Part shown: positions 1 to 13,900 of the stretch, in pieces
Layout of the letters: the number at the start of each line of letters is the position of its first letter
Position numbering within the stretch: position 1 is the first letter of the stretch
Assembly (NCBI GenBank): GCA_030737835.1
Contig: CM060853.1
Coordinates: forward strand, 62,001-126,000
Direction of reading: 5' to 3'
DNA length: 64,000 bases
DNA from: Acorus gramineus
Lineage: Eukaryota > Streptophyta > Magnoliopsida > Acorales > Acoraceae
The notes under the pieces: model-generated
The model's input: the letters and a program-made list of their open reading frames with translations, nothing else
What the model was told of the DNA's origin: nothing
The model's database searches: none
Made by a program: the position numbers and the translations under genes

Positions 1-1860
1 AATAAAAAACCACATAACATTATACATTATGATATTGCAAAATACAAGTCTACAAAACGAACTGAGTATATCTACGCTCAAAAAAATAAAAGAAACAAGA
101 ACTCTAGAAGGGCATGAGGAATTAAAGCCCCATCCATGTATAAAAGGACAACCACCAGCAAAGAGAAAATCATCCCCGTAATACACGAAGTTCTACCATT
201 GATATATATAACGGAGATTGAATGGAATATAAATCTTTATATCAAACTCTGCCGAATGAATAAGAGTGAAGAAAAAAAAAAAAAACCTACCCTAACCATT
301 CCAAGTAATAAAAGTAGAACAAAATATTACAAAAAAGGTGGGGGGGACTCACCACGTGTCACCATTACCTTTTCACTACGGATCCACTCTCACGTAATCC
401 AACCGTCGAAAGCAGTCTCCAATCCTCCATCCATCATCAGCCACTGCACCTTCTTTTCTCTTTTTTTTTTCTCTCGTTCTTTTTTCTGCCACAGATGATA
501 AAAAATTCAAAATAATAAATAATAAATGACTGTTTATCAATTTTATGTCTACGTATTATCAATTTTGTAATTGGCACATTCAGTCACAAAATTGATCATT
601 TTTTTATAGATCATTTTCCATAAAAAAATTTGGAACAACTTTGGTAACAGAATTGCACAAAAATTAATAATTATAAAACATAGTTCAATTACGAATAATA
701 AAAACAAACTTTAAAACAATAAATAATATTTTTTTTAGAAAAAAAAAAACCTTCCAATGGCCAAATTGAATGAGTTTCAATAAAAAGCAAAAGGGTACGC
801 AATGCAAACTTACCTTTTCCCATTGCCCATTACTAATGAGCTCATCAATCGACATCAATTTCATATATAATAAACTAATAAAATGTATCACTGATTCAGA
901 TGATTTTACGGTTCTACAAAAAATAATGAGCCCATTATAAAATAATTTTATTAAAATAATTAACAAATTACACACTTTTACAAAAAATAAAATACATATT
1001 CAAATAAATTATATAAAGGGATATATATGTTTTATACATTGAAATAAAAATGCAGGAAAATGTATGAAGGAATGTAAGATTGTACACATGAACACCCATA
1101 TCTAAAGTGACTTTTTTTTTTTCATCCCACTTACTTTACAAGTCAAACGAGATGAATGTTTCATTCTCATCGGAGTTGCATCTTTGTTGGATTAGGTTTA
1201 AGTTTTTACCTAGGGTCATATCATGATTTTCATGTTATAAAGTGACCGGGATTGGTTATATCAAATCAAAAGTATATCAATAACTCTTTGATCACCGACA
1301 GGAAAAGAAAACCCAAATTCTATCCTATGTCATATGTAATTCATTCACAAAGATTAATGAAGAAAAATAGGATTACCTTTTTAACTTCAATGTCAAAAGA
1401 AGTTTTTATACACTGTTTCTAACCTTCCTGTTATACATTTATTTAGAGATCATATAATAATAATAACAATAAAAAACAACTAATCATCTAGTTAAAAAGG
1501 AACACCTTGACAAGGCATCATTGATAAAGCTAGTGTTGCGTATTTAATATAAGAGAGTTGTTATAAGCAATCTACATAAATAGATTCAGAGACCGTTTAT
1601 GTACCTCAACAACTATCTATCAAAGTCATGGAATGCAAACATTTTTCATTAAAAAAATGTAGACACTTTTTATAAATATATATATATATATATGAATCTC
1701 TCGTAACTAAATTTTCAGTTGAACTAAGTAGGCTATCTCTTCCGATCTGAGTCCATGAAAAATTATCAGAAGGGAGAGTAACAAATGGGAAAATGAAATG
1801 TGATGACGTGGCAAAACAGGGATGTGCCTAGGAAAGGGTACAAAAGCAGTCAAAGCAGGT

Positions 1861-2095
1861 CGGGGGGGGGATACAATTTGCCACGTGGAAAAAATCCAAC
1901 GTGGCAGTTGCTTACCTGTCAGGCACCAGTGTGTGTAGGAGCAGGCTTTTTCGCTCGCTGTGAAACCCAAGAAAAACCAACTTACGCGGATATCCGAGCT
2001 TATTCTCGTTTCCCATGCTGACTCATTGCCTGGTTCGCCCAAACTCACCGGATATTTCACTTTACACTCTCTCTCTCTCTCTCTCTCTCTCGCAA
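1861..2095. promoter_or_regulatory. G-box-rich, promoter-like island with a CT tract
   Basis: Two ACGT-core boxes (CCACGTGG near 1882 and AACGTGG near 1899) lie within about 20 bases of each other in an island clearly richer in GC than its surroundings. An uninterrupted CT repeat of about 24 bases follows at 2068-2091. In plants, paired ACGT boxes are bound by bZIP and bHLH factors, and CT tracts are common in 5' leaders. I could not attach a coding exon to it on either strand, so this is a tentative regulatory call. Confidence 0.3.
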
Positions 2096-3756
2096 TATAC
2101 ATCACTTATTAATTGGATTACACCTCTCATAATTACCTCTCATTCACTCTACGACCGTCATGGTAATGGTCAAAATAAATGGTTGCAAATGCCACCTGAA
2201 ACACTAAAAAAATAAAAATATATTTTCCTTAGCATCTGTAAAAACAAACGTGATTTGAAACGCCTCTAAAAAAAACAAATTTAATTAAAAAACTTGTATT
2301 TTTTAATTAAAAAAATAAGCTTCTTAAATAGCCCAGTATGTGAGCTTTTCAAAAATTAAATTTATTTAAACCATTTTATTTCAAATATATAGGTATTTCA
2401 ACTATTAATATGTGGTATTAAACAATGAGTTAAATAAAGAACAATCATATAAAAAATAGACGGAAAAACAAAAAACAAATAAAGGATCTAGATTTTATTT
2501 TTCACTTTGCTTTTCTTAAAGTGTATTTGTGCACAAATTTGAAAAAATGAAAAAAAATAATAGAATTTGGATTGAAGAGAAAATAGTTAAAAATAAAAGA
2601 TTTTTTCTTTAACCAACTTTATGATATTAGTGCATGTAATAGAAAAAAATTTATACCATCTTCTCTTAAATTCTCACCCATAGAAAAATAAAAAACTTTA
2701 CCACCTTCTTTAATAAGACAAAATAGAAGAGTGATGAAAATATTTTTTTTTCCATTGTTTAACACACACTATTTATTTGAATAGTCAAAAGAAAATTTTT
2801 ACCATCCATCATTTTCTCCCTCGCTTTTCTTTTGATAGAAACACATCCATCATAAGATTATGATATTATTGTCCATTTGAACTAATTTCTAAACCTCCAT
2901 TTTTCAAAAAAAAACTACCCCACTTTTAAGAAGCGCAGTGTCTGAACCACTATATAGGGTGTTTCAAACTCGAGGTATTTAATGAATAAAGCGTGAAAAA
3001 TGTTGTCTTTAAATCCATATGTAGCGTTTCGACTGCAGAATGCGTTCAAACGCAGATCCAAATGGACTAGTCTCTAAGAAGATGCTAACAATGCCCTAAT
3101 GAGATCCAACATTTAATTGGATCACATCTCTCCATGCTTCCTCATACTTTCCAATCCAACCGGTCAATTAATGATCCAAACCAACTATTACTATCTACAA
3201 AAAAAATAAAGAACTGGAACCGTGGGCTGATGAGAAATAAACAGCGTTTGAAACTACTCCGAAAATCCTACTTTTACGAGAATTGTACTTGATCAAAACT
3301 CAATTTCAAAACTCTATAAAAGAAAGTAAAGACATTTTTTAATTATGAAAACATTTTTTTTCCAAGAATCTAGCGAAATTATATTTTCTAAGAAGTGTTT
3401 ATTTAAAATTGTTTCCAAAGGAAACTATGCATACGAGTAACTAGGGATCTATGAACCTGTGGTAAGAGCTTTGTAATAACCAGTTGTAAGAATCACAAGA
3501 TATGTCAACGCTGTGACTTAAATGCTGTACAGAACAAATGTGGCAATCCAGCTATACTGACTTTTTAGACCAGAAAACCATGGCAATTGAAAGTGAAATG
3601 CAGAGAATACCTGAGCAGAAAAAAAAAAATTACAGTTGATATATATAATATGCAAGCAACAAGGGAAATTCTTAGAATCTGCAACCAATTATATTTTTAT
3701 TAAATAAAATTATATCAGAAGCAAATTATTGCTCAAAAATATACTTCGAATATAAA

Positions 3757-3850
3757 GACCTGGTTTATAATTTTAACTTTCCGGGTACATATGGTTCATG
3801 TAAGGACCTGGTTTATAATTTGAACTTTCCGAGTACATATGGTTCATGTA
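3757..3850. repeat. Tandem duplication, two copies of about 47 bp
   Basis: The unit starting with GACCTGGTTTATAATTT and ending with CATATGGTTCATGTA occurs twice head to tail, with two or three substitutions between copies. No coding potential is seen. Confidence 0.8.
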
Positions 3851-5590
3851 CACTCATGTGCTACATTAATAGGAGGGATGATTATATTTTCAGTCAGTAA
3901 TATGGAGTGATGGTTGGGTTCAATCAAAGTTTGCTCTCAGAGCTTTAAATTGTCAATTCAATCATTTCCATTCTATCTTTGTGTAAATACTATATATCTA
4001 CAGTGGTGATCCAGTAACTTAATTTTTAATCAAGCTGATTTTACATCAATGAGAAAATGTCATATGTTTCTGAATCATTAAATAGATTTAAGGTCAAGGC
4101 TCCACTGTGGATGACCCACAAATCCAAGTAAACAAAATTTACAAATTGGTGAACTACAAATCCAAGAATCCAATTAAGTGATGTCAATTTTAGGAGTCAA
4201 ATAATCCAACAACTTGTCTTACAAAGAGATAGAGAGATCCCACAATTGCAGGAAAAAAAAAATGCTAGCAACCTTGAATAAAGTGTAAAAGCCAATCCTA
4301 TTCAAACCTAAATCATTGTTAGTTTATTAGTTGGTTACTTGTATCATGAAATATTTTGAGGGAAAAAAGATTTAATTGTGTTTTTTTACTGGTAAGTGTA
4401 GATGAAATTTCAAATAATGTATAGGTAAAACAAAAATTTCCTTAATTGTTTAGAGAAAAGAAAATCAATTTTTTAAATGGTTTTTCTTAAATGCTGTCAG
4501 CTCTAAATGGATGAATGCAAGTCCTTTTCATTGTTTGAATTACAAAAAATGGCACTTTTAAGTATGTATTCTTATTTACAAGGAAATATATGTGATTTTT
4601 GGAGTTATAACAACTTGATTCCCAAGCTGACATGAATCAATAATAAACATGAAAACTCTCTCAAAGATACTAGCTATGACGCTCTTTATCACCTCTCCAA
4701 AATCAAATTGAGTCACTAAATTGATCAAATTGTGGAAAAACTCTTTCTTTATAAGCAAATATGGCAAAGAAATAAATGTCAAGCATAAGTTAGTGTAATG
4801 GATGAAAAGTTTACAAAGTTTATATATCAAGATTTACAATCTGTCAAAACAAGGACAACAACATGGGATAAATGTTCATGTAGCATAGGCGCACGGAACA
4901 AAAAAAATTATAGGTTTTGTTTCAAAATTAAGATAACTATCTACACGACATCCCTTTCTTTATAACAAATAGGATTAGTTGAGATCTCTGATTAAATTCT
5001 TTCACTCATTCATTAATTTATCCCATTGTCAGGCCAAAAAGAAAATTTTATCCATCTTGATATATAATAAAACTAAATTAAACACACCCTCTATATTAAT
5101 CATCAGACATGCAAGCAAGAAATCCAAAGCCACACGTATTAGTCTAATCGAAAGAGTACAAATGCACACACTGCACGCATCACAACCAAAAACAACAAAA
5201 AAATTTAATTTATATAATTTATCATAATAAAATTAGTTTTTTTAAAAAACCCAAAAATGGCAAGAACAAAGAGTGTCCTTGTGTTCATAGGTGAAGGGTG
5301 AGCAACCTGCCTCCAATGAAATGGCGGTTGAGGTTCCCAAAACAAACAACACTCACAGACAAAAAAAACACATCTCTAGAAAGAAAAAAAAAAAACAGAT
5401 TCAAATGCAATATTCGAAGAATACATGCGTATAACATTTTCCCAATATGTTTAAAACACTCACACCCCTCTCGACATTCGAGAAACCCCAAAAACATCAA
5501 CCAATGCATTCAAACATTCAGAAAAAAAAAATACAAACAAAAACAAAATTTAAAGAAGAGAAAGAGAAGAGAGTGACCTGAAACGGCTCA

Positions 5591-7441
5591 TCATGACTCG
5601 ACGTCACTATCACCCCCATCACCATCTCCGCCGCCCTCGCAGGGCTCATCAGACGGCGCGGACGAATCCCCACCGTCCGTTGACTCCGAGCGACGGAGGA
5701 GGATCGACATCTGCCGTCCAATGGTGGTGACCGGACATCCGACGATGGGTACCGGCTCCGTCAGGTTCTCGCCGCCGTCGCGGGGTGGGTCGAACACCAC
5801 CGGCAAGTACTCGTCGATGTCACACGCGAATTTCGAGTTCTTGAAGTGCTCCTTCAGTGCTTTCAAACCCTAAAAATCACAACAAACCCATCAAAACCCA
5901 TCACACACAGATCAAAATAAACAGAACCCATACCTGTAAGCGAGCGTAAGTGACTTCACAGATCTTGCGAGAGTTGAAGACCTCCCATGGCTGGTCGTGG
6001 AAGGCCTTGTACAGCCTCCATGTCGCCTCCGGTGATGTCATGTTCACGAACCCATACCCTACGTTGCATTTGTTACTGCAAAAACAAACCCAAATCATGA
6101 AGAGAGAGAGATATATATATATACTTCTCATCTTCTATTCACAAATAGGGTTTTAAAAGAAAACACTGACTTGAAGTCGATGGGGAGGTAGACGAAGTCA
6201 TAAGAAGAGAAGGGTTGTTGCTTTTGCTGTTGTTGATGATCTCCATCAACGACAGATATCTTTTCGTTGCAGTGAATGCAGTGGTTGTCAAGCATGCTCA
6301 ACAGTAGTTTCTGACTGCACCCAATCAATGAATATTGAATCCCATGAAAAGAAAATTTAGAAATCCATGTAGAAAGACCGACCTGTACTTGTTGGGTATG
6401 TTTTTTATCATCACTGTAGTTCTACAATCCCTTCTTTGACTCGTCGTCTCCTCCGACGACCCCTCCTTGAATTTGAACCGACTGTCCGACGCCCTCTTTG
6501 GCGGTGCAGACGACTGACTCTTCTTCTTCGTCCCTGACAACCCAACCGCCTGTCGGTACTGACTCTTCGCGTTCTTCTTCGGTTCTCTTTGAATTGAAGT
6601 CGATGAAGAAGACGAACCGCCGCCGTAACTGGGTCTTCTGTTGGTCGTCGTCGTCGTCGAAGCAAAGAAGGGTCTACGACCACCGCCGCCGCCGAAATGG
6701 ACGACAACGCGTCGGCCGTGGATTTCCTTCCCGTTGACCTCGGCGAGGGCTTTTGCAGCGTCTCGGACGTCGAAGAATTCGATGAACCGTTGGTGGTGTC
6801 TCTTCGTCTCTCTCAGTCCCTTCACGTCTCCTGAAGTGGTACAATTACATAAAAACCCAACAAAGAATTAAAAAAAAAACGTAATTCAAACACCAAAAAA
6901 ACCTACCGAAGACTTCAAACAAAGCCCTGAAAGCATCGGACGAGAGAGATGGATCAACGTTGAAGACGACGAGCGAGCCGTCATTGGGCCCGAACATGGG
7001 AGGCGCGAACTGGGCCCACACGTGCGGCGGCGGAACCGCCCAACTGGAAGTGTAAAAGCAGTACTGCTGGTGGCGCACGTGCTGATCGAGAACCGCGGCC
7101 AGCGCCGCCTCCGCGTGTCTCTGATCGAAGAAATGGACGGTCACGATTCCCTCCGCCGCCCTATGTGTCTCGACAGCCCACACCGCTCCAAACGGCTCCA
7201 TCTCCGCCCGAACCGCGGGCTCAGTCGCTGTCGGGGGGAGCTGACAGAGAAGGAGAGACCGTGACGGGGGGGTGTCGGGGAGTGGCGGAGGCGGGGGAGG
7301 AAAGAAGGGAAGGGAGGGGTAGGGATGGTAAATATGGGGAGGAGGAGGGGGGGTTTGGGTAATGGAGGGGTGGAACTCTTGGGCTTGTGGGTCGAGAAGG
7401 TTGGAACGAGGGAAGGGTTTGAAAGGACTTGTGGACGCCAT
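5591..7441 (-). CDS. TEL: TERMINAL EAR1-like / Mei2-like RNA-binding protein, five exons
   Basis: The coding sequence is complement(5591-5869, 5934-6075, 6171-6314, 6383-6830, 6907-7441), 515 aa. Every junction is GT-AG and keeps frame. The N-terminus has the family's [10 protein letters not shown] motif, then a polyproline stretch (about 31-58). RRM1 spans about 60-125 and RRM2 about 155-228 (starting SLVVFNVDP). A Gly/Ser-rich linker leads to the Mei2-type C-terminal RRM (about 313-430), marked by [10 protein letters not shown], the split codon giving S, and the [12 protein letters not shown] block. The tail is acidic. Mei2-like proteins bind RNA; maize te1 and rice PLA2/LHD2 control leaf initiation rate in shoot apices. 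The exon structure is intact, with no frameshift. The start is the first Met of the conserved N-terminal block. A GA tract lies just upstream in the presumed leader. Confidence 0.95.
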
Positions 7442-7443
7442 TA

Positions 7444-7474
<31 letters not shown>

Positions 7475-7530
7475 GAATGGAAGATGAAATCATGGGCTTT
7501 TTACAGGGTGGTGTGTATATTCGAGAAACA
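7442..7530 (-). promoter_or_regulatory. 5' leader and proximal promoter of the TEL gene
   Basis: Directly upstream of the TEL start codon is a (GA)n tract of about 30 bases (7446-7476), which reads as CT repeats in the transcript sense and is common in plant leaders. A GAATATACAC stretch on the minus strand, near 7512-7523, is the only TATA-like motif nearby. The transcription start is not determined. Confidence 0.4.
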
Positions 7531-7569
7531 GCTTTTTGGGTGTACGGAAAGCCGGTTTACTGGGTAGAG

Positions 7570-9128
7570 AAAGGGTCGCACTTTTAATGCTTTTTTTTTT
7601 TTTTTCAGAAATTATTTCCGGGTCTTCTAACGAACCCTTTAATTATTTTTAAAAATTTATTTTTACTTGACTAGATTAGTTGGAGTGATATTTGTAAGTT
7701 TTTCCATTTTAATGAGACTATGTTTTTTTTTTTTTTTTTTAATGAGTAACTTTACAATTTTTTTTTAAAAAATAATGTAAATAAATGTTACCAACTAATT
7801 TTATTGCGAAAAGAGTTAATACATATTTGATTCGAGATGAGAGGATACCTAGTATAAAAATAATATTAAAAAAAAAAACTGTGGTTTTTCAACGAGTGGC
7901 ACCGAGGGGTCGATAGATTATCGACTCAGAAATACATAGTTAGTTGTCTAGATAATTTCTGTTTGAATGTATTTTTTATTCTATTTTTGTTTTTATCTTT
8001 AATGTATTTTAGGATTGTTAATTGCATAAAACATTGATAAGTTATTTCGACCCCTTTTAAAGTTATTATCAAGGTTTATACTTTTTTTTTTAGGTAAATG
8101 ATAAGCTATATAACTGATATATTAGTTACAATAGAATGAAACTTTCCTTAAAAGCAGCAAAATAATAGAGGGGAGGAGGAAAGAAGATTGCGCCAGGGGA
8201 GAGAGAGAGAGAGAGAGCCTGTAGCCTCACTAGTCGGGATCAATCTAAAATACTCATCCTACAAGCCACACATTTCGCTTGCTCGCGAGCGTACATTCCT
8301 AAATCGACATGAGGTGAAGAATGTCCTCCCAAATATTTTTTTGACGAAAAAATAAGCATACACCCTTAATCAAATTTCAAAGAAAGGGAATGCCTAATTA
8401 AAAAGCATAAATATAAAAAGACTCACTAAAAAGATAAGAGTAGAACTACTCTATCTCATGGTAGAAAGGAAAAAAAACTCAGTATAAACTACTCCTCAAC
8501 ATGTAATATCTTCCTAATAAAAGTCACTCTCTTCGCTCTGGCACAAGAAAAACCTCAAGATTTAATGAAATTGGCTCTAAAAATCAAGTAATTGCAAAAG
8601 AACCAAATTGTCAAAACCACCAAACAATCGTTATTCTTTTCAATCAAACATACGTTACTTGTTATTCCTTTCCGATCCCACTTTTACTTCCACGTCCCAA
8701 AAAAGTAAAAAAAAAAAAAGTTTTAAAAAATAATTAAAATTAATTTTTTTCATATATAATTGAATATATAAAAGAAGGGAGATATAAAAGATTTCTGTTT
8801 TTGTGTTTACTGTTTTTGGTCTCTGTTCCCCGCCGAATTTACCAAATCTAGCATCCCTAGTCTCTGTTCTGACACATTACCATTCTGCCCCTACGGAGTT
8901 GTGTTGATGTGTTTGGGACGAGATCATCATTTCGATGATGATTAAGGGTATATTTGGTATATCGAGTTTCATAGGATGAAACACATTCATTTCGATGTTA
9001 ACGGGGAGCCGCCACGTGGAAGGCCGAGATGTCTTGATTTGGAGGAATGGACGGACGAGATGAGGGATGGGGCGGTACTTCTCAACCATCGGGAATTTGT
9101 AGGATTCGACGGTCATGATTTCATTTTG
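7570..9128. other. Intergenic stretch with no supported gene
   Basis: AT-rich DNA with poly-T runs and a (GA)n tract near 8199-8217. From about 8860 to 9120 the composition becomes richer in GC and includes GCCACGTGG. The open frames there on both strands (65-79 codons) show no family motif. The fold-back element at 9129 abruptly ends this island. Confidence 0.5.
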
Positions 9129-10352
9129 AGATTTTTAGTTTTAAGTCCATGTGAATATGTTTATTTAGGGAAAGATCCCTCCTTTCTTCATATTTATTTT
9201 TAGTACCACTATTAAATGTCCGTCCATACACCATTAATTTGTGAAATGTGATTTATTTTTAAGACCCTGTAAACTATGTTATTCAGTGATTAGTCACTCC
9301 CTTTTTCATATTTCATTTTAAGTCTTTAATTTCCAACATTTTTTTCTTACTAGTCCATGGACAAAAATGAAAACATGTGTAGTCTAAGTTTAGAACGGTA
9401 AAAATGATCAAATATAACATTTTCCTAAGGAAAATGATATGTATGCAACACCAATTGCAGTGCATATCATTTTTTTTAAAAAAAAATCATACATTTCTCC
9501 AATGAAGTTCATGGTGTTATATAAATTGAAATATATATTGAGATACACTAGTTTTTTTTTTAGTTGAAAAAATGATAAAAAAATTTGCATCATACACTAT
9601 GATAGAACCCCATACAGTATGATAATGCAGTTTTTGGTATATCTATGTAATTCTTAAGTATATTTTAATTATAAATTTGAATTGTTAAGAATTATCTCGA
9701 ATACATTTTTTATATTTAAATAGTTATCCAATAAAATTTTATGATTATATTTATTAAATAAATCAAATTTATAATCAAAATCTACTTAAGAATCACACAA
9801 ATATATTAAAAACTGCGTTATCATAGTGTATGGGGTTCTATCGACGCAAATTTTTTTTTTATCATTTTCTTAATTAAAAAAAAATACACTTATGTATCTC
9901 AATATATATTTCAATTCATATAACAACATGAACTTCAATGGAAGAGTGCATGATTTTTTTTAAAAAAATTGTATACATTGCAATTGGGGCTGCACAAGAG
10001 GTTGGACATATCATTTTCCTTAGGAAAATGTTAGACTCAATCATTTTTACAGTTCAAAACTCAGGCTACACATGTTTTCATTTTTGTCCATGGACTAATA
10101 AGAAAAAAGTGTTTGAAATTAGGGACTTAAAATGAAATATAAAGAAGGGAGAGACTAATCACTAAATAACATAGTTTACAGGGACTTAAAAATAAAATCA
10201 CATTTTACAAATTAACGGTGTATGGACAGACGTTTGAAGGAGAGACTAAAAACCAAATAGGCGGTTGACTGTGGAGACTTAAAAAGAAATACGAAGAAGG
10301 GGCGGATCGATTCCTAAATAGGCATGTTTACAAGTACTTAAAACTAAAAATC
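9129..10352. mobile_element. Large fold-back (palindromic) element, about 1.2 kb
   Basis: The left arm (from GATTTTTAGTTTTAAGT near 9129) is the imperfect reverse complement of the right arm (ACTTAAAACTAAAAATC, ending near 10352). Pairing continues inward through GTCCATGGAC, CATTTTCCTAAGGAAAATG and GATAGAACCCCATAC to a centre near 9740. The outer parts of the arms resemble the MITE at 33178-33440. The inner parts resemble a sequence at 26694-26870, so the element looks like one palindromic MITE inserted within another. No transposase is encoded. TSDs were not resolved. Confidence 0.8.
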
Positions 10353-10437
10353 ACTTCTTCTTCTTTTTGTGGAGGGTCCAATGTACAGCCGTGATACGCG
10401 TGATAACAGCTGATTTGATAATGGATAAGCGGTGAAT

Positions 10438-10926
10438 AAAGGCCTGGTTTAGCATTGAGAAAATGAAATTATTGGATTAAATCACATGTTATCCCATATG
10501 GCATAAGAAAAAAAGATAAAGCATGGACAATTGTCCGTATTTTGAGAGAAAAATGAGGATATATTTTCTAGATAAAAGATGGAACAAAATTTATCATCAT
10601 TTTTTATCTGCATTTTATAAAACACAGACAACTTTTATATTGCCCTTAAAAAAATAAAAACCAAAAACTTAATGAAACAAAAACCAACAATATTAATGCC
10701 CCATTAATAGAAATGGTAGACTTAGTATTTTTTAATTTTTTTTTTTGAAGTTATCACATATTTTAGATCATTTGATCCAAATGTAAAGTTGAGGATAAGA
10801 ACACAAAAAAATGGGGATAACAAAATGCATTATCAAATGTAAATCTGGATGAAAATAACATTTTTTATCCCTATAAATTAGGCTAACTTATCTTAAATAT
10901 TTATCTTTTTACCAAACAAGGCCTTA
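10438..10926. mobile_element. MITE-like element with AAGGCC termini
   Basis: The left end AAGGCCTGGTTTAGC and the right end ACCAAACAAGGCCTT are inverted, followed inward by related AT-rich tracts. Length is about 490 bp and no open frame is seen. The TSD is ambiguous because the ends sit in TAA-rich DNA, so the superfamily is not assigned. Confidence 0.55.
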
Positions 10927-13900
10927 AAGAGTTATAAATGTAGGAATAAGCACTATCTCAGTTCAAACCTATACCCAAATTTCACTAAAAACTTGAATAA
11001 AAGCTTCATTTGATATGATGTGTCTCCAACCATCACTTTGTGTTTTGTTCAAATCTTTTAAAAAATGTAGAGTTGAAGAAGAAAAAATAGTATTTGAAAA
11101 CTTGGATAAAGATTTGAGTCTTCCTTGATTTGAGTAAATGCTTGATTTAGTATGAATATGAGTAAATGATTAGAGAGATTTTTTTAGTGACATTTACTCA
11201 AATTTAAATTTGGGTACGCATTTAAAATTTTGAATGGAAAAATGAAGATTTTTGTTTTATCAAAATACTAGAATAACATTTATCCCTTCATTTTCTGCTC
11301 TGATTTTAGCAAATGTGAATGAAAATAAATCGATAGACTTTTTATCTTATCAAATTAAAATAACTTATCTTCAAAACTTTAATTTCTTGTCAAAACAGGA
11401 TAGTGTTTTAAAGTATTGGACTTTCTATTTATGTTTGTTTTATTTTAACTAAATTAGATGGTTTTTAATTTCATCAAAAGAAAGAGTCATATGTGATGAA
11501 TGAATGACTCATTTCATTTGTTAAATTATGGACTGGTTGATTGATTTAAGCACAAAACTAGTATAAATAAACAAGCAGAGAATTCATTCTCTATTTTAAA
11601 ATGCTGATCTGATTCTACCTGGTAGAATCATATAACTAACCTTCGAATTGTCTAAATTCTGGTCCCAGGTAGTCTTACGAAATTAATATCTAAAAAATCA
11701 AACATAAATAAAAATAAATATAATTCAACCGATTGTTTCTAATCTAAAAATAAAAAATAATCGAATCAACTCAACGTGTTATCTTACATGAGAATAGAAA
11801 ATGACTACAGTTGTTTAAAAAAAAACATGTCATCTTATATCACCAGCACTATTTTCTCTCTTATATTATATTCATTTCAACATGAGTACCACAGGGCCTA
11901 GTTTTATACCTTTAACTTGTGCTGTGTTGTGTTCCCCAATACCCACCTTTCCTTTACATCACTGTGTGAGCCCCACATCCCTCATTCTCCAAAACTTTGT
12001 CCAATCAATCTTTCCATTCATGCATCCCAAAAACATAAATAAGAGGGATATGTCTCCCTATCTTTTGCAGACCTCCCTCTCACAACTTTAGGGCTTACTA
12101 TGCATTATTATTATTAGGTTTTAATGAACCTTCCATGGGGGAGCAGGCCCTCACAAAATCTATGCTCATTCCCTCCCAGTTTTGAGATCAAAATGAGGGA
12201 AGGATAGGCCTAGAGAATAAAACATATATACCTTCATAGTCATGTCATTGTCTCTAATGAGGTCTACCTAGAGATCGTCGGCCGACCGCCACATCCACCG
12301 ATGCTCCTATGTCTTCCACTAGGGTTTGTTTGGACAAGTGTGTTTCGGTTACGATTTAGGTAAGAGTGCTGAGAAACTTAATTCGTATTGTAGTTTTATT
12401 TATAATCGTCATACCATTAACGCAATATATATTTTAGTATCTTAATATATATTCTATTATAAAAGAACATAAAAATATGTGCATTTAATTCATATGAGTA
12501 TATGAGCATATATTTTCTTTTTTCATATAAAATAATGTATTTCAATAGGTCAAAAAAATCATATAATGTGTGTGGACTACAAATGAAGTTACAAACATAA
12601 CTGAATGTAACATTTTCTGTTAGGTAAATAGATACTTTGCTCGATCTTGTGAAGGGAGAGTGGTGTTTCTTGACTTGAGTTAACCTAAATTAAATTTGTC
12701 TAACATTCTATGAAGACTTATCAGTTTAATGTACAGGTATATAATTCATTGAGGCTGTAATATTGCCAATTTATAAGAAATTTTTTTAGAATGCTTTCAA
12801 TTGAAGAGTGAAAAAAATTATAAGTTTTTATGTTATATATATTATCAATCATTTTGATGAATTACGGAAATAATTGGATTACAAAAAAAGAAAAAGAAAA
12901 ATTGAGTGATGATTTTTTAGAGTGAAAAGTTAAAAGTTAAACTATTCAATTTAAATTTCGTCAGTAAAAGTCACATTTAAGCACGAAATTTAATTTCACA
13001 GAGAAAAGTTTATAGCTAATAACTCAATTGTTATAGTGTGAGGATCCCATTATTTTTATTACTGCAACTAGTATGTGAGGATCTTAAAAATTTTGATTAA
13101 AAAAAATCAAATTAAAGCATGTTATATAACCAAACTTTTCTTAACGGCTTATTTTACTTCTGGTATCTCCCAGCCACATTAATTAAAAAAGAAGATGACT
13201 TAAGTTATATCCTAAGTAATAAATTTTACTAGTATTTACCAATATGTGATATAAATCAGTAAACTTAGAAATTCATTAATCAATTTACAATTCTGTACCA
13301 GTATGTAATATATAAATCAGTAAATTTAGGATTTTATTTTATTTTAATTTTTTATTCAGAAAGAATGTGAACAAACACTACAACCATGGATAAAATATGT
13401 TACACTGATCAAGAGATTTTGCAGGGAAAACAAGAGCATGCAAGTTCATTTTGCTGAGATGAAATGCAATCTTGTACAGTTTAGGTGATTGACTCTTGAT
13501 TGGACTTCAATTTTCTTTCCCATTATCATCTCTTTTTATATTATTTGTTTTTCATGCATCTCAAAAAGGACTGTCACGTGGAAAGAAATTAGATAATTCT
13601 TTTTAAAAAAAAAAAAAGCTTTCTTTGATGGAGATTTTTTTTTTTTTGAGTTTTCTGATCAGTTCGTGACATGCCCTCAACTTACATTTCTCCTTGATGT
13701 GATTTGATTTGATTAAAAATTGATCTGTCCATATAATTTGCTTTGATTTGATTAAAATCAGAAGAATTTGATATAACATACGTGGATCAGTGATTTAGGT
13801 TCAGTTAGTTGTTCATTTTTATTAACACCTAAAAAAAAAAATTAAGTTTGAATACTCCATTCATCTGTTCATTCTTAAATACCCAAACAAAATTTCTTCT

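Larger units (their letters stand above)
1..5590. other. Intergenic AT-rich block with no supported gene
   Basis: No reading frame here looks coding; the open frames are short and rich in K, N, I and F, as expected of AT-rich noncoding DNA. Two GC-richer islands look promoter-like: about 335-470, with a CCACGTGTC G-box, and about 1800-2060, with CCACGTGG and AACGTGG motifs followed by a (CT)n tract at 2068-2091. A (TA)n run lies near 1675-1692. A 47-48-bp unit is tandemly duplicated at about 3757-3850. The last few hundred bases form the 3' flank of the TERMINAL EAR1-like gene. Confidence 0.6.

Noticed and set aside
136..498. 120-codon frame at the left edge
   Set aside because: The lysine-rich start and phenylalanine-rich end reflect poly-A and poly-T runs. 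No domain or splice context is seen.
6411..7493. Arg- and Pro-rich frames on both strands across the TEL exons
   Set aside because: They are shadows of the GC-rich TEL coding exons.
11882..12091. 69-codon frame MSTTGPSFIPLTCAV...
   Set aside because: No recognisable family, no promoter or splice signals that fit, and an unremarkable length for this composition.
12130..12215. A short stem-loop (TTCCCTC...TTTTGA / TCAAAA...GAGGGAA) considered as a microRNA precursor
   Set aside because: The stem is only about 13 pairs and interrupted, and matches no microRNA I know.
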